38,170 nucleotides of DNA, taken from positions 1 through 38,170 of the forward strand of contig JAGOAS010000032.1 in the NCBI GenBank assembly GCA_017983795.1, given 5' to 3'. The DNA comes from Piscinibacter sp. (GTDB taxonomy: Bacteria; Pseudomonadota; Gammaproteobacteria; Burkholderiales; Burkholderiaceae_C). Shown in pieces: positions 24,971-34,556 of this stretch (the first letter of the stretch is position 1; the number at the start of each line of letters is the position of its first letter). The position numbers and the translations under genes were made by a program. The notes below the pieces were generated by a model, which was not told the origin of the DNA, did no database searches, and worked only from the letters and a program-made list of their open reading frames with translations.

Positions 24971-26011
24971 TCAGCCGCGCGCCTTGAGTGCGCGCGCGGC
25001 CTCGGTCACCAGCGGCGGCCCCGCATAGATGAAGCCGGTGTAGATCTGCACGAGATCTGCACCGGCTTCGCGCTTGGCCACCGCATCGGCGCCGCTCATC
25101 ACGCCGCCCACGCCGATGATCGGATAGCCCGCGCCCAGCTCGGCGCGCAGCGCTCGGATCACGCGGTTGCTCGCCTCGAACACCGGCGCGCCGGAGAGGC
25201 CGCCGGCTTCGCCGCCGTGCATCAGGTGCTTCACCGCGTCGCGCGCGATGGTGGTGTTGGTGGCGATCACGCCGTCGATGCCGTTCTTCTTCAGCGTCGC
25301 GGCGATCAGCCTGACCTGGTCTTCGTCCAGATCGGGCGCGATCTTCACGAAGACGGGCACCTTGCGGCCATGCTCGCGCTGCAGTTCCGCCTTGCGCTGC
25401 TGCACCGCGCCGAGCAGCGCGTCGAGCGCCTCGTCGCTCTGCAAGGCGCGCAGGTTCTTGGTGTTGGGGCTGGAGATGTTGACCGTCACGTAGTCGGCAT
25501 GCGGGTAGACGCCGGCCAGGCCGATCAGGTAGTCGTCGACCGCACGCTCGGTCGGCGTGGCCGCGTTCTTGCCGATATTCAGGCCGAGGATGCCGCCCTG
25601 GGTGCGGAAGTTCGCGCGCCTCACGTTGGCGAGAAAGGCCTCCAGCCCGTCGTTGTTGAAGCCGAAGCGGTTGATGAGCGCGCGCGCCTCGGGCAGGCGG
25701 AACATGCGCGGCTTCTCGTTGCCCGGCTGCGCCTTCGGCGTGACCGTGCCCACCTCGACGAAGCCGAAGCCCATCGCGCCGAAGCCGTCGATGCAGCGGC
25801 CGTTCTTGTCGAGTCCGGCAGCCAGGCCGATGCGGTTCGGAAAGCGCAGGCCGGCGAGCGTCACCGGATCGTCGATGCGCGGCTGCGAGACGGTGCACAG
25901 CAGCGGCGAATGCTGGATGCGCGCCAGCGCGGCCAGCGTCAGGTCGTGCGCGTCTTCCGGATCCAGGCCGAAGAGCAGGGTGCGGGCGAGCGGGTAGGGA
26001 ACGAGGGCCAT
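24971..26011 (-). CDS. pyrD: Dihydroorotate dehydrogenase (quinone), class 2
   Basis: Membrane-associated FMN enzyme of 346 residues oxidising dihydroorotate to orotate in pyrimidine synthesis, with quinone as acceptor. The N-terminal helical membrane part (1-40, [18 protein letters not shown]) marks class 2. FMN and catalytic regions are visible: [31 protein letters not shown] with catalytic Ser, [10 protein letters not shown] and [11 protein letters not shown]. The ATG at 26011 was chosen over an upstream in-frame start at 26059. Divergent from rpiA. Confidence 0.97.
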   Translation of the reverse strand: MALVPYPLARTLLFGLDPEDAHDLTLAALARIQHSPLLCTVSQPRIDDPVTLAGLRFPNRIGLAAGLDKNGRCIDGFGAMGFGFVEVGTVTPKAQPGNEKPRMFRLPEARALINRFGFNNDGLEAFLANVRRANFRTQGGILGLNIGKNAATPTERAVDDYLIGLAGVYPHADYVTVNISSPNTKNLRALQSDEALDALLGAVQQRKAELQREHGRKVPVFVKIAPDLDEDQVRLIAATLKKNGIDGVIATNTTIARDAVKHLMHGGEAGGLSGAPVFEASNRVIRALRAELGAGYPIIGVGGVMSGADAVAKREAGADLVQIYTGFIYAGPPLVTEAARALKARG

Positions 26012-26040
26012 GGAAAAGGTCGCGCGTGAGCGTCCTGGAT

Positions 26041-26052
26041 AATCGCGCGATT
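26041..26052. repeat. 12-bp palindrome between pyrD and rpiA
   Basis: AATCGCGCGATT is a perfect palindrome in the 74-bp divergent gap, next to a possible -10 GATAAT (26037-26042) on the plus strand for rpiA. Could be a control site; no protein can be proposed. Confidence 0.3.
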
Positions 26053-26085
26053 GTCGCAAACCCCTTGCACGGAACGCCTTCCGCC

Positions 26086-26745
26086 ATGACCCAGGACGAA
26101 CTCAAGGCCCTCGTCGGCCAGGCCGCGCTGGCCTACGTGCAACCCGGCAGCATCGTCGGCGTGGGCACCGGCTCGACGGTGAACTGCTTCATCGACGCGC
26201 TGGCCACGATGAAGGACCGCATCGCCGGCGCCGTCTCGAGCAGCGAGAAGAGCACGCAGCGCCTGCAGGCGCACGGCATCGTCGTGCTCGACAGCAACAG
26301 CGTCGAACGCATCCCGGTCTACATCGACGGCGCCGACGAGATCGACCACGGCGGCCACATGATCAAGGGCGGCGGCGCGGCGCTGACGCGCGAGAAGATC
26401 GTCGCCGACCTGGCCACGCGCTTCGTCTGCATCGCCGACGAATCCAAGCGGGTGAAGACGCTCGGCCGCTTCCCGCTGCCGGTGGAGGTGATCCCGATGG
26501 CCAGTGCGCAGGTGGCGCGACGCTTCGCGGCGCTGGGCGGCGAGGCGGTGCTGCGCGCCGGCGTGGTGACCGACAACGGCGGCTGCATCCTCGACGTGCA
26601 CGGGCTCGCGATCAGCGATCCGCTGACGCTCGAGCAGGAGATCAACCAGTGGCCGGGCGTGGTGACGGTGGGCATCTTCGCGCGCCATCGCGCCAGCGTC
26701 TGCCTGCTGGGCACGGCGGCTGGCGTGAAGACACTCTCTTTCTGA
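26086..26745 (+). CDS. rpiA: Ribose-5-phosphate isomerase A
   Basis: Pentose phosphate enzyme of 219 residues interconverting ribose-5-phosphate and ribulose-5-phosphate. Substrate motifs are [13 protein letters not shown] (about 30-42), IDGADEID and [12 protein letters not shown]. The length matches RpiA. The ATG at 26086 was chosen by homology; the preceding frame from 26026 is within the intergenic region. Divergent from pyrD and upstream of a small unrelated protein gene. Confidence 0.97.
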   Translation: MTQDELKALVGQAALAYVQPGSIVGVGTGSTVNCFIDALATMKDRIAGAVSSSEKSTQRLQAHGIVVLDSNSVERIPVYIDGADEIDHGGHMIKGGGAALTREKIVADLATRFVCIADESKRVKTLGRFPLPVEVIPMASAQVARRFAALGGEAVLRAGVVTDNGGCILDVHGLAISDPLTLEQEINQWPGVVTVGIFARHRASVCLLGTAAGVKTLSF

Positions 26746-26827
26746 GCGCCACGCGAGGCGGCGCGCCGAAAAACGCGTAACCTCGCAGCTGTCGCGAATA
26801 CGAGATCACCCCGGAAGGACACCACGC

Positions 26828-27025
26828 ATGGCGAAGCCGAACTATTCGTACGAGAAGCGCCAGCGCGAGCTGGCCAAGAAGAAGAAGAAGGAAGACAAGG
26901 CCCGCGAGAAGGCCGAACGCAAGTCCGGCGGCGGCGCTGCCGAGGGCAGCGATGGCGCCGAGGGCGAAGCCCCCGCCGACGACGCCGAGGTCACTCCGCA
27001 GCCGGCGCAGCCCGGGTCGAACTGA
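26828..27025 (+). CDS. Small highly charged protein of unknown function
   Basis: Protein of 65 residues: a strongly basic Lys/Glu-rich helix (MAKPNYSYEKRQRELAKKKKKEDKAREKAERK) followed by a Gly/Ala/Glu/Pro-rich tail. Small proteins with the MAKPNYS start and KRQRELAKK helix recur in betaproteobacteria as conserved hypotheticals. The start has a GGAAGG site. The last 35 bp overlap the end of mnmC on the opposite strand. The helix suggests a nucleic-acid or ribosome partner, but that is speculation. Confidence 0.75.
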   Translation: MAKPNYSYEKRQRELAKKKKKEDKAREKAERKSGGGAAEGSDGAEGEAPADDAEVTPQPAQPGSN

Positions 27026-28964
27026 GCCCCTTGCGGCGCGAGCGCGCCGCGAAGCGCGCGGGGTCGACGGCGTCCATCAGGCTCGCGCCCACCGGTGCCG
27101 GCGCGCCGGTCACCCAGGCCGCCAGCAGGCGCGCCCCCAGCACCGACATCGCGATGCCGCGCGAGCCGAGCGCGGCGAACATGAACAGCCCCTCGTGGCG
27201 CGGCAGCAGCCGCGGCTGGTCGGCCGAGCCCACGCCGGCGGCCGCTGCATCCGGCACCGCGCCGATCAACGGCAGGCGATCGAGCGCCGTCCAGCGCCAG
27301 CCGACGCGGCCCTGCAGCGTGGACGCGTCCGGCAGCGGCGACGAGCCGAGCAGGCGCGACAGCTTGGCGAGGTTCTCCTCGTGGTCGCTGAGGCGCACCG
27401 CAGCATCGAGATCGCGGCGCTGCGCGGTCGCTCCGAATACCGCACGGTCGCCCACCGGCGGCAGCACGTAGCCCGCACCGGCGAGCGGCAGCGCAGGCAG
27501 TTGCAGGCCGGCGGCAGGCGCGGTGGAGACTTGGCCGCGCACGGGTTGCACGGGCCAGTCCGCGGCGTCACTCGCACCAAGCAGGCGCAGCGCGTCGCCG
27601 GCATTGGCCAGCACCACGGTCGGCGCGCGCGCGATCACGCCTCCGCTGCCATCGAGCAGGCACCAGTCTTCGCCCTCACGCTGCAGGCCTTGCACCGCGG
27701 TGCCGCCACGCCACTCCGCCGGCACGGCACAGCGGCGCAGCAACCAGGCCGCGAGCCCGCGTGGCGAGATCCAGCCGCCTTGCGTGAACAGCCAGGCCGG
27801 GTCGCGCAGCGGCAGACCGGCGCGTGCCGACGCAGCCTCGGGCGAAAGCGCCTGCACATACTCGGGTGGCAAGCCCAGGCGTGCCAGTCGTTCGCACATG
27901 GCCGCGAGGTCAGGCAGTTCGTATTCGAGCCGCAGCAGGCCGTCGATCGCGCCGGGCACGCCATCGGCCAGCGCGGCACGCGCCAGCGGCGCGAAGGCGA
28001 ACGCGGCGGCACGAAACCAGCGCGCGTGCGCGCCGTCGTCGGGCGTGACGATGCCGTGGAAGAGGCCGCCCGGGTTGCCCGAGCCCTCGCTGGCCGGCTC
28101 GGCGTGGCGATCGAACACCGTGCAGTGCCAGCCTTGCTCGGCCAGCGCCCAGGCCGCGCCGCAGCCGGCCAGGCCGCCGCCGACGATCAGCGCGCGCGGC
28201 TCGACCGGGCGCACGCGCGGTCGCCCCGGCGGCGTCGAGCGCGCTGAACGTGTCGAAGGCTCCGGCGCGAAGCGCGCGACGCTGATGTCGCGCTTGCCGC
28301 CGCTGCCCGCGGCCTTGTCGACCTCGAAGCCGGCGCTGTGCAAGGCATCGCGCACCGCGCGCGCCGCCGACCAGGTGGCCGTCGTCGCGCCCGGCGCCGC
28401 GAGCCGCGCGAGCGACTTGAACAGGCGCGCCTCCCACATCGCCGGGTTGCGGTCCGGCGCGAAGCCGTCGAGGAAGAAGGCGTCGATCCGCGCCACCCAC
28501 TCGGGCAGCCATGCGGCCGCGGCGCCGAAGGCGAGCTGCAGGGTGACGCGGCCGCCCTCGAAACTCAGGCGATGCAAGTCGTGCGTGAGCGGCGGCCATT
28601 GCGCGTGCAGCTGCGCGGCGAGTTCGGCGACGGCCGGATCGCGCGGCCAGGCCACGAGGTCGGCGGCACTCGGCGGATGCAGCTCGACGGAGAGGAAGTC
28701 GAGCCGCTCGCAGCGCTGCGGATCGTCGCGCCAGGCTGCCCAAGCAGCGAGGAAGTTGTTGCCCAGGCCGAAGCCGGTCTCGGCGATCACGAAGCGCGCG
28801 CGGCCGCGCCAGCGCTCGGGCAGGCCGTTGCCGGCGAGGAAGACGTGGCGCGCCTGCTCGAGCGCGCCGGCGCGCGGGTGGTAGACGTCGCCGAAAGCCG
28901 CGGCGAAGGGCAGGCCTTCGGGCGAGCGCTCGATGCGCGCCGCGACGATGGGTGCGGTCTTCAT
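26991..28964 (-). CDS. mnmC: Bifunctional tRNA 5-methylaminomethyl-2-thiouridine biosynthesis protein MnmC
   Basis: Protein of 657 residues with two enzyme halves for the last steps of mnm5s2U34 synthesis. The N-terminal half (to about 240) is the SAM-dependent methyltransferase (MnmC2), with IAETGFGLGNNFL (60-72) and FFLDGFAPDRNPAMWE. The C-terminal half is the FAD oxidoreductase (MnmC1), with LIVGGGLAGCGAAW about residue 262 on and GSRGIAMSVLGARLL near the end. The ATG at 28964 overlaps the stop of the DUF3445 gene (ATGA), indicating coupling. Upstream in-frame extension runs into efp antisense and was rejected. Confidence 0.95.
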   Translation of the reverse strand: MKTAPIVAARIERSPEGLPFAAAFGDVYHPRAGALEQARHVFLAGNGLPERWRGRARFVIAETGFGLGNNFLAAWAAWRDDPQRCERLDFLSVELHPPSAADLVAWPRDPAVAELAAQLHAQWPPLTHDLHRLSFEGGRVTLQLAFGAAAAWLPEWVARIDAFFLDGFAPDRNPAMWEARLFKSLARLAAPGATTATWSAARAVRDALHSAGFEVDKAAGSGGKRDISVARFAPEPSTRSARSTPPGRPRVRPVEPRALIVGGGLAGCGAAWALAEQGWHCTVFDRHAEPASEGSGNPGGLFHGIVTPDDGAHARWFRAAAFAFAPLARAALADGVPGAIDGLLRLEYELPDLAAMCERLARLGLPPEYVQALSPEAASARAGLPLRDPAWLFTQGGWISPRGLAAWLLRRCAVPAEWRGGTAVQGLQREGEDWCLLDGSGGVIARAPTVVLANAGDALRLLGASDAADWPVQPVRGQVSTAPAAGLQLPALPLAGAGYVLPPVGDRAVFGATAQRRDLDAAVRLSDHEENLAKLSRLLGSSPLPDASTLQGRVGWRWTALDRLPLIGAVPDAAAAGVGSADQPRLLPRHEGLFMFAALGSRGIAMSVLGARLLAAWVTGAPAPVGASLMDAVDPARFAARSRRKGLSSTRAAPAAE

Positions 28965-29806
28965 GCCGCGCGCTCTGCCAGCCAGGCGAGCAGGCGATCG
29001 CGCGCGCTCGTCAGGCCGCGATAGGCGAGCACGGCATCGCTCATCGATGCCAGCGCGGCGTGCAGCGTGGCGGCTTCGGCCGGCGTCGTGATCGCCTCGG
29101 CCAGCGGCCGGCTCTCGACGTGGATCGTGAATACCGCCTGGCGCGCTTCGGGCAGCGGGATGAAAGTCTGGCGCTCGGTGCGGAAGAAGGCTTCGCTGTC
29201 GTCGCCCCAGCGCGGCTGGCCGACGCGCGCCGGATGCATGTCCAGCCGCGGCTCGGGCGTGATCGTCCAGACGAAACGCTCCCAGCGCTGCGTGCCGGTG
29301 ACCAGGCGCGCGAGGTGCTCGCTGGCCGTGAGCAACAACCGGTTGTCTGCCACCGGCGCATGCACTTCGGCGAAGTGGCGTCCGACCTTGTCCTGCGGCG
29401 CCCAGTGCGAGGGCAGGCACACGGCCAGCCACGGGATGCGGGCCGTAGCGCCATCGATGATCGCGAAGTCTTCGGCGAAGGCGAGGCACAGCCGCGCGCT
29501 CGCGCGCCAGGGCGCCGGCAAGGCTCCGATGGCGGGATGGCCTTCGAGCCGCGCCTGGGCTTCGCGCCAGGCCAACGGATGTTCGCGTTCGGCCTGCGCC
29601 GTCAACGCAGCCAGTGCCGGGCCGGCATCGAAGCCGGCTTGCGCAACCAGCGCCTGATCGGCGTGCTGCGTCAGCACGCCGAGCTTCTCGGCGAACGTGC
29701 GCTCGCCGGGGCGGATCGGCGTCAGTTGAATGGCGTCGGGCGCCAGCGCGCGCAGGCCGGGCTGCATGCGGAAGGGGGTGCTGACGGCGCTGAAATCGAA
29801 CGGCAT
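28961..29806 (-). CDS. DUF3445 heme-dependent oxidative N-demethylase-family protein
   Basis: Protein of 281 residues resembling the DUF3445 family, whose characterised member is the heme-binding alpha-type subunit of an oxidative N-demethylase. The start MPFDFSAVSTPFRMQPGLRAL is family-like, and the region with PSHWAPQDKVGRHFAEVHAPVADN contains the HFAEVHAPV segment probably near the heme. The ATG at 29806 follows GGAAG; an upstream in-frame start at 29857 overlaps the efp terminator. It is alone here, without the reductase subunits of the known enzyme, and its stop overlaps mnmC by 4 bp. Whether it demethylates an amine is unproven. Confidence 0.82.
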   Translation of the reverse strand: MPFDFSAVSTPFRMQPGLRALAPDAIQLTPIRPGERTFAEKLGVLTQHADQALVAQAGFDAGPALAALTAQAEREHPLAWREAQARLEGHPAIGALPAPWRASARLCLAFAEDFAIIDGATARIPWLAVCLPSHWAPQDKVGRHFAEVHAPVADNRLLLTASEHLARLVTGTQRWERFVWTITPEPRLDMHPARVGQPRWGDDSEAFFRTERQTFIPLPEARQAVFTIHVESRPLAEAITTPAEAATLHAALASMSDAVLAYRGLTSARDRLLAWLAERAA

Positions 29807-29823
29807 GCCACTTCCGGAAAAGC

Positions 29824-29852
29824 CAAAAAGAAGGGCGCCCAACAGGGCGCCC
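29824..29852 (-). terminator. Rho-independent terminator of efp
   Basis: On the minus strand GGGCGCCC-TGTT-GGGCGCCC is followed by TTCTTTTT. Each arm is itself a palindrome. It begins 23 bp past the efp stop and ends before the DUF3445 start at 29806. Confidence 0.93.
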
Positions 29853-29875
29853 GCCATCCGTCTGGTCGATAGACG

Positions 29876-30430
29876 TTATACGCGCTTGCGGTATTCGTGC
29901 GTGCGGGTGTCGATCTCGACCTTGTCGCCGTTCTCGACGAACAGCGGCACCGAGATCTCGAAGCCCGTGCCGACCAGGCGCGCCGGCTTCATCACCTTGC
30001 CCGAGGTGTCGCCCTTGACGGCCGGCTCGGTCTCGATCTCGCGCACCACGCTGGTGGGCAGTTCGACCGAGATCGCCTTGCCGTCGTAGAACACCACTTC
30101 GACGGGCATGCCGTCTTCCAGGTAGCTGATCGCGTCGCCCATGTTCTCGGCCTCGACCTCGAACTGGTTGTAGTCGCTGTCCATGAACACGTACATCGGG
30201 TCGGCGAAGTAGGAGTAGGTGCACTCCTTCTTGTCGAGCACGATCTGGTCCATCTTGTCGTCGGCCTTGAAGACGACTTCGGTGCCCGAGCTGTTGAGCA
30301 GGCTCTTCAGCTTCATGCGCACGGTGGCGGCGTTGCGGCCACCGCGGCTGTATTCGGTCTTGAGCACGACCATCGGGTCCTTGCCCTGCATGATCACGTT
30401 GCCCGCGCGGATTTCCTGAGCGATCTTCAT
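29876..30430 (-). CDS. efp: Elongation factor P
   Basis: Ribosome-rescue factor of 184 residues relieving stalls at polyproline. Three beta-barrel domains; the domain I loop reads SRGGRNA with Arg32 at the position modified by rhamnose in the EarP-type branch, rather than the Lys34 of EpmA-type EF-P. The C-terminal [17 protein letters not shown] is the usual ending. The ATG at 30430 is normal. It lies 34 bp after earP on the same strand, an earP-efp unit typical of betaproteobacteria. A strong terminator follows. Confidence 0.97.
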   Translation of the reverse strand: MKIAQEIRAGNVIMQGKDPMVVLKTEYSRGGRNAATVRMKLKSLLNSSGTEVVFKADDKMDQIVLDKKECTYSYFADPMYVFMDSDYNQFEVEAENMGDAISYLEDGMPVEVVFYDGKAISVELPTSVVREIETEPAVKGDTSGKVMKPARLVGTGFEISVPLFVENGDKVEIDTRTHEYRKRV

Positions 30431-30464
30431 GGTGACTAGCCCGTCTGGCGCAAAACTCGCGATT

Positions 30465-31496
30465 CTAGCGCTTCCGGGCCACGAAACCGGTGAGCTGGGT
30501 GCCGAGATCGGGCTGGGCGGCGAGGGCGGAACGCCAGGCGAGAACCTCTTTGCGCCAGGGCAAGAGATCGGGTAATTCGGGCAGAGGTGCGAAGCCGTTC
30601 CAGGCGCGCCAGAACTCGTGGCAACTCGCGGGGAAGCGGCTCAGAAAGGCCTCCAGCTTGGCGCGATGCGCGCCGTCGGCCTGGCGGTAGAACTGCCACA
30701 CGAAGGGTGCGCCGGCCCACATCGCGCGCACCGCCGAATCCTCGCCGCGCACGAAGTTCAGGTCGCAGGCCCACAACAATCGATCGAAGCTGAGCTGCGT
30801 CAGATGGGGTAGCTCGATGGCGCGCAGTTCGCCGCGCGCGAGCGTGTCGCCGAGCGAGTTGCGCACTTGTCGCGCCGCGTGGCCGGGCGTGGCGAGCAGC
30901 AACGTCGGCTGTGCCGCGAGTTGATCGAGCAGCGCCGGCACCGCCGGGTTGTCGTAGCAGAACAGGCTCACGATGCGCTCGCCGGCGCGGCGCGCGAGTC
31001 CCAGCGAGGCGAGCCAGACCTGCGCATCGAAGGCCTCGCGCTGCGCGAGCAGATCGCGCTCGCGCAGCAGGCCGCCACTGTGCGCGTCGAAGCCCGGATA
31101 GAAGAACCACTTGACGAGACCGTTGCGCTGCGGCGAAGGCAGGCCGTGGCTGCGCGCGACATAAGGCTCCGCGCTGAGGTATTCGAGGTTGATCCACACT
31201 GGCGCCCGTGCGCGCGTGGCCATGCGCGCGACGAACGGGGCCGGCGGGTCGCAGCCGAAGGCTTCGATGACGACGTCGCCCGGCTCGGGCTCGTCTTCCG
31301 CCTCGGGCCAGGCACGCAGCTCGACGCCCGCCGCCCCCTGCGGCGCCATCCACGCCAGCGCACTCGCATCGTCGACCCACAACCGCACCGTCTCGCCGCG
31401 CGAGCCCAGATCGGCGGACAGGCGCCAGCACACGCCGAGGTCGCCGTGGTTGTCTACGACGCGGCAGAACAGATCCCATTGCATGGGCGTTTGCAT
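30465..31496 (-). CDS. earP: EF-P arginine rhamnosyltransferase EarP
   Basis: GT-B glycosyltransferase of 343 residues that transfers rhamnose from dTDP-beta-L-rhamnose to Arg32 of EF-P. Hallmarks are the N-terminal [20 protein letters not shown], with the acidic residues (Asp15 and Asp19 here) equivalent to catalytic Asp13/Asp17 of Pseudomonas EarP, and the nucleotide-sugar segment [24 protein letters not shown] at 31496 or at 31484 (4 residues shorter) are both possible; neither has a clear ribosome-binding site. Its partner efp is immediately downstream and carries the matching arginine. Confidence 0.95.
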   Translation of the reverse strand: MQTPMQWDLFCRVVDNHGDLGVCWRLSADLGSRGETVRLWVDDASALAWMAPQGAAGVELRAWPEAEDEPEPGDVVIEAFGCDPPAPFVARMATRARAPVWINLEYLSAEPYVARSHGLPSPQRNGLVKWFFYPGFDAHSGGLLRERDLLAQREAFDAQVWLASLGLARRAGERIVSLFCYDNPAVPALLDQLAAQPTLLLATPGHAARQVRNSLGDTLARGELRAIELPHLTQLSFDRLLWACDLNFVRGEDSAVRAMWAGAPFVWQFYRQADGAHRAKLEAFLSRFPASCHEFWRAWNGFAPLPELPDLLPWRKEVLAWRSALAAQPDLGTQLTGFVARKR

Positions 31497-31532
31497 GCGT
31501 GTCGATGATACGGACACGGATAATCGACGGCG

Positions 31533-33443
31533 ATGAACACGCCCGCCGAGCCCGACCGAGACGCCATCTGGGCGCGCCTGCTCGAGGAGGTTGCCGCGCT
31601 GCCGGGGCTGCCCGGCGTCTACCGTTACTTCGACGCGCAGGGCAGCGTGCTCTACGTCGGCAAGGCGCGCGACCTGAAGAAGCGCGTCTCGAGCTACTTC
31701 CACAAGAACCATGGCGGCACGCGCATCGGCCACATGGTGGGCAAGATCGCGCGGCTCGAGACCACCGTGGTGCGCTCCGAGGCCGAGGCGCTGCTGCTCG
31801 AGAACAACCTCATCAAGGCCCTCGCGCCGCGCTACAACATCCTGTTCCGCGACGACAAGAGCTACCCCTACCTGAAGATCGTCTCGGGCGCCTTTCCGCG
31901 CATCGCCTACTACCGCGGCGCGGTCGACCAGAAGCACCGCTACTTCGGCCCGTATCCGAGCGCCTGGGCGGTGAAGGAATCGATCCAGCTGCTGCAGAAG
32001 GTATTCCGCCTGCGCACCTGCGAAGACACGGTCTTCGCCAACCGCACCCGGCCCTGCCTGCTCTACCAGATCAAGCGCTGCTCCGGGCCGTGCGTGAAGA
32101 TGATCGATGCGGCCGACTACGCACGCGACGTCGCCAACGCCGAACGCTTCCTGCTCGGCGGCGAGCAGGAGACGCTCGATGCCTTGCAGGCGCAGATGAT
32201 GGCGCGCGCCGACGCGCTGGAGTTCGAGAAGGCGGCGGAGATTCGCGACCAGATCGGCGCCTTGTCGCGCGTGCTGCACCGCCAGGCGGTGGAGGACAAC
32301 AGCGGCGTGACGACCAAGGACGCCGACGTGCTCGCGGTGCGCGTCGAAGGCGGCAAGGCCTGCGTCAACCTCGCGATGGTGCGCGGCGGCCGCCACCTCG
32401 GCGACCGGCCGTACTTTCCGGCGCACGTGGAGGACGGCACGGTGCTGGCCGGCGATGAAGACGAGGGCGCGCCGCAGGCTTCGCCCGAGGTGCAGGTGCT
32501 CGAGGCCTTCATCGCGCAGCACTATCTCGACGCGCCGGTGCCGCCGCTGCTGATCACGAGCCACGCGGTCGACAAGTCGCTCATCGAGGCGCTCGCGGTG
32601 GCAAGCGGCGTGCGCGTGACGGCGCAGCACCAGCCGCGCGAAGCGCGCCGCGCCTGGCTGGACATGTGCATCCAGGGCGCGCAGCTCAAGCTCGCGCAGC
32701 TGCTGGCCGAGGAGGGCTCGCAGAAGTCGCGCACGCGCGCGCTGGTCGATGCGCTCGACCTCGCAGCGGACAACCTCGACACCTTTCGCATCGAGTGTTT
32801 CGACATCAGCCACACCGCCGGCGAAGCGACGCAGGCATCGTGCGTGGTGTTCGAGAACCACCGGATGCAGAACGCGCAGTACCGCCGCTACAACATCGAA
32901 GGCATCACCGGCGGCGACGACTACGCGGCCATGCGCCAGGTGCTCACGCGCCGCTATGCCAAGCTGGCCGAGGGCGCATCGAGCGGCTCCGCGCGGCTTC
33001 CGGATCTCGTGCTCGTCGACGGCGGGCGCGGCCAGGTGGCGATGGCCCGCGAGGTCTTCGAGGAACTCGGCATTGACCTCGGCCTGATCGTCGGCGTCGA
33101 GAAGGGCGAAGGCCGCAAGGTCGGGCTCGAGGAACTCGTGTTCGCCGACGGCCGGCCCAAGGTCTGGCTCGGGCGCGATTCGGCAGCGCTGATGCTGGTG
33201 GCGCAGATCCGCGACGAGGCGCACCGCTTCGCCATCACCGGCATGCGCGCGCGCCGTGCCAGCGTGCGCACCGGCGGCAGCCGGCTCGAGGAGATCCCCG
33301 GCGTGGGGCCACGCAAACGTGCAAGATTGCTGCAACGCTTCGGCGGCGTGCGCGGCGTGGGGCAGGCGAGCGTTGACGATCTCGCCAGCGTGGACGGAAT
33401 ATCGAGAGAACTTGCAGAGGAGATCTATCGTGCGTTGCATTGA
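31533..33443 (+). CDS. uvrC: Excinuclease ABC subunit UvrC
   Basis: Nucleotide-excision repair nuclease of 636 residues making the 3' and 5' incisions. It has a GIY-YIG domain ([20 protein letters not shown], residues 26-45), a UVR motif ([17 protein letters not shown]), a RNase H-like nuclease half ([26 protein letters not shown]) and a C-terminal helix-hairpin-helix pair ([23 protein letters not shown]). Divergent from earP; only 36 bp separate the starts. A GATAAT (31519-31524) just 8 bp before the ATG could be a -10, implying a very short leader. Confidence 0.98.
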   Translation: MNTPAEPDRDAIWARLLEEVAALPGLPGVYRYFDAQGSVLYVGKARDLKKRVSSYFHKNHGGTRIGHMVGKIARLETTVVRSEAEALLLENNLIKALAPRYNILFRDDKSYPYLKIVSGAFPRIAYYRGAVDQKHRYFGPYPSAWAVKESIQLLQKVFRLRTCEDTVFANRTRPCLLYQIKRCSGPCVKMIDAADYARDVANAERFLLGGEQETLDALQAQMMARADALEFEKAAEIRDQIGALSRVLHRQAVEDNSGVTTKDADVLAVRVEGGKACVNLAMVRGGRHLGDRPYFPAHVEDGTVLAGDEDEGAPQASPEVQVLEAFIAQHYLDAPVPPLLITSHAVDKSLIEALAVASGVRVTAQHQPREARRAWLDMCIQGAQLKLAQLLAEEGSQKSRTRALVDALDLAADNLDTFRIECFDISHTAGEATQASCVVFENHRMQNAQYRRYNIEGITGGDDYAAMRQVLTRRYAKLAEGASSGSARLPDLVLVDGGRGQVAMAREVFEELGIDLGLIVGVEKGEGRKVGLEELVFADGRPKVWLGRDSAALMLVAQIRDEAHRFAITGMRARRASVRTGGSRLEEIPGVGPRKRARLLQRFGGVRGVGQASVDDLASVDGISRELAEEIYRALH

Positions 33444-33933
33444 TCCGAGGGCCGGCCTCGCGCTGGCCACGCTGGCCTGGCTGGCCGGCTGTACCACGCC
33501 GCCGCCGCCCGCCGCTCCGGCCCCCGCGCCGGTGGCGCGCGCCCCCGCAGCGCCGCCGGCGGCCGCGCCGGCACCGGCGAACCGCCGCGTCTCGCAGGCC
33601 AGCAACGAGAAGGCCTACCGGCAGGATGCGGCGCGCGCCATCTATGCGGCCTACCCGGACAGCATCTACAAGGGCAAGCTGCCGCCGCTGCTCTACGCCA
33701 TCGCGGTGGTCGAGACCGAGCTCGACGCCAACGGCAACGTGCGCGACGTGCGCATGCTGCGCGCGCCCAGCCACGCGCCCGAGGTGACGGCGCGCGTGCG
33801 CGACATGATCCGCAAGGCCTCGCCGCTGCCGGCGCCGGCGCGCCTGGGCAACAGCGTCAAGTACACCGACACCTGGCTGATGGACAAGAGCGGCAAGTTC
33901 CAGCTCGACACGCTGACCGAAGGCCAGCTGTAG
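33430..33933 (+). CDS. Lipoprotein with TonB C-terminal-like domain
   Basis: Protein of 167 residues. The start is a GTG at 33430 after AGAGGAGA, inside uvrC (14-bp overlap). The signal [20 protein letters not shown] has a lipobox LAGC with Cys21, then a Pro/Ala-rich linker (about 22-55), then a TonB-C-like domain (about 70-160: [28 protein letters not shown]). Likely anchored to a membrane by lipid; role unknown. It is not a classical TonB because it lacks an N-terminal membrane helix. Another start upstream in uvrC frame would lose the lipobox context. Confidence 0.82.
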   Translation: MRCIDPRAGLALATLAWLAGCTTPPPPAAPAPAPVARAPAAPPAAAPAPANRRVSQASNEKAYRQDAARAIYAAYPDSIYKGKLPPLLYAIAVVETELDANGNVRDVRMLRAPSHAPEVTARVRDMIRKASPLPAPARLGNSVKYTDTWLMDKSGKFQLDTLTEGQL

Positions 33934-33987
33934 CGCACGTCGGCCCGCGCGGCGGGCAGGTCGCAGAACTTCGGCACAATGCGGCCG

Positions 33988-34554
33988 ATGTTCTTCAATC
34001 TGCCGACCCTGCTCACCTGGGCGCGCATCGTCGCGATCCCGCTGATCGTCGGGCTCTTCTACCTCCAGCTCGAACCGGGCCTGCAGAACCTGCTGGCCAC
34101 GGTGCTGTTCGTGGTGGTCGCGCTCACCGACTGGCTCGATGGCTACCTCGCGCGCCGGCTGAACATGACCTCCTCGTTCGGCGCCTTCCTCGACCCGGTG
34201 GCCGACAAGTTTCTGGTCTGCGCGGCGCTGCTGGTGCTGGTGCACCTCAACCGCCTGCATGCGCTGGTGGCGCTGGTCATCATCGGCCGCGAGATCGCGA
34301 TCTCGGCGCTGCGCGAATGGATGGCGCAGATCGGCGCCTCGCGCAGCGTGGCGGTGCACATGGTCGGCAAGATCAAGACCGTGGTGCAGATGGTGGCGAT
34401 CCCGTTCCTGCTCTTCGACGGCCGCCTGTTCAGCGTGATCGATACGCACCTGTGGGGCACGGTGCTGATCGTCGCCGCGGCCGTGCTGACCATCTGGTCG
34501 ATGGTCTACTACCTGCAGAAGGCGCTGCCGGAGATCCGCGCCAAGGCACGCTGA
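33988..34554 (+). CDS. pgsA: CDP-diacylglycerol--glycerol-3-phosphate 3-phosphatidyltransferase
   Basis: Integral inner-membrane enzyme of 188 residues making phosphatidylglycerol phosphate. The CDP-alcohol phosphotransferase motif DG(x)2AR(x)8G(x)3D(x)3D is complete (D51 G52, A55 R56, G65, D69, D73) and preceded by D48. Several hydrophobic segments follow. MFFNLPTLLTWARIVAIP is the typical start; an ATG at 33979 is also in frame. It lies 54 bp after the lipoprotein gene and 2 bp before the EamA-family gene. Confidence 0.95.
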   Translation: MFFNLPTLLTWARIVAIPLIVGLFYLQLEPGLQNLLATVLFVVVALTDWLDGYLARRLNMTSSFGAFLDPVADKFLVCAALLVLVHLNRLHALVALVIIGREIAISALREWMAQIGASRSVAVHMVGKIKTVVQMVAIPFLLFDGRLFSVIDTHLWGTVLIVAAAVLTIWSMVYYLQKALPEIRAKAR

Positions 34555-34556
34555 GC

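Noticed and set aside
26991-30224. A minus-strand frame running from mnmC far upstream through the DUF3445 gene and into efp
   Set aside because: The mnmC homology starts at MKTAPIV (28964); the upstream 420 codons are out-of-frame shadows of DUF3445 and efp.
30465-33605. Minus-strand extension of earP across the whole of uvrC
   Set aside because: Only the last 343 codons are EarP-like. The rest is antisense to uvrC.
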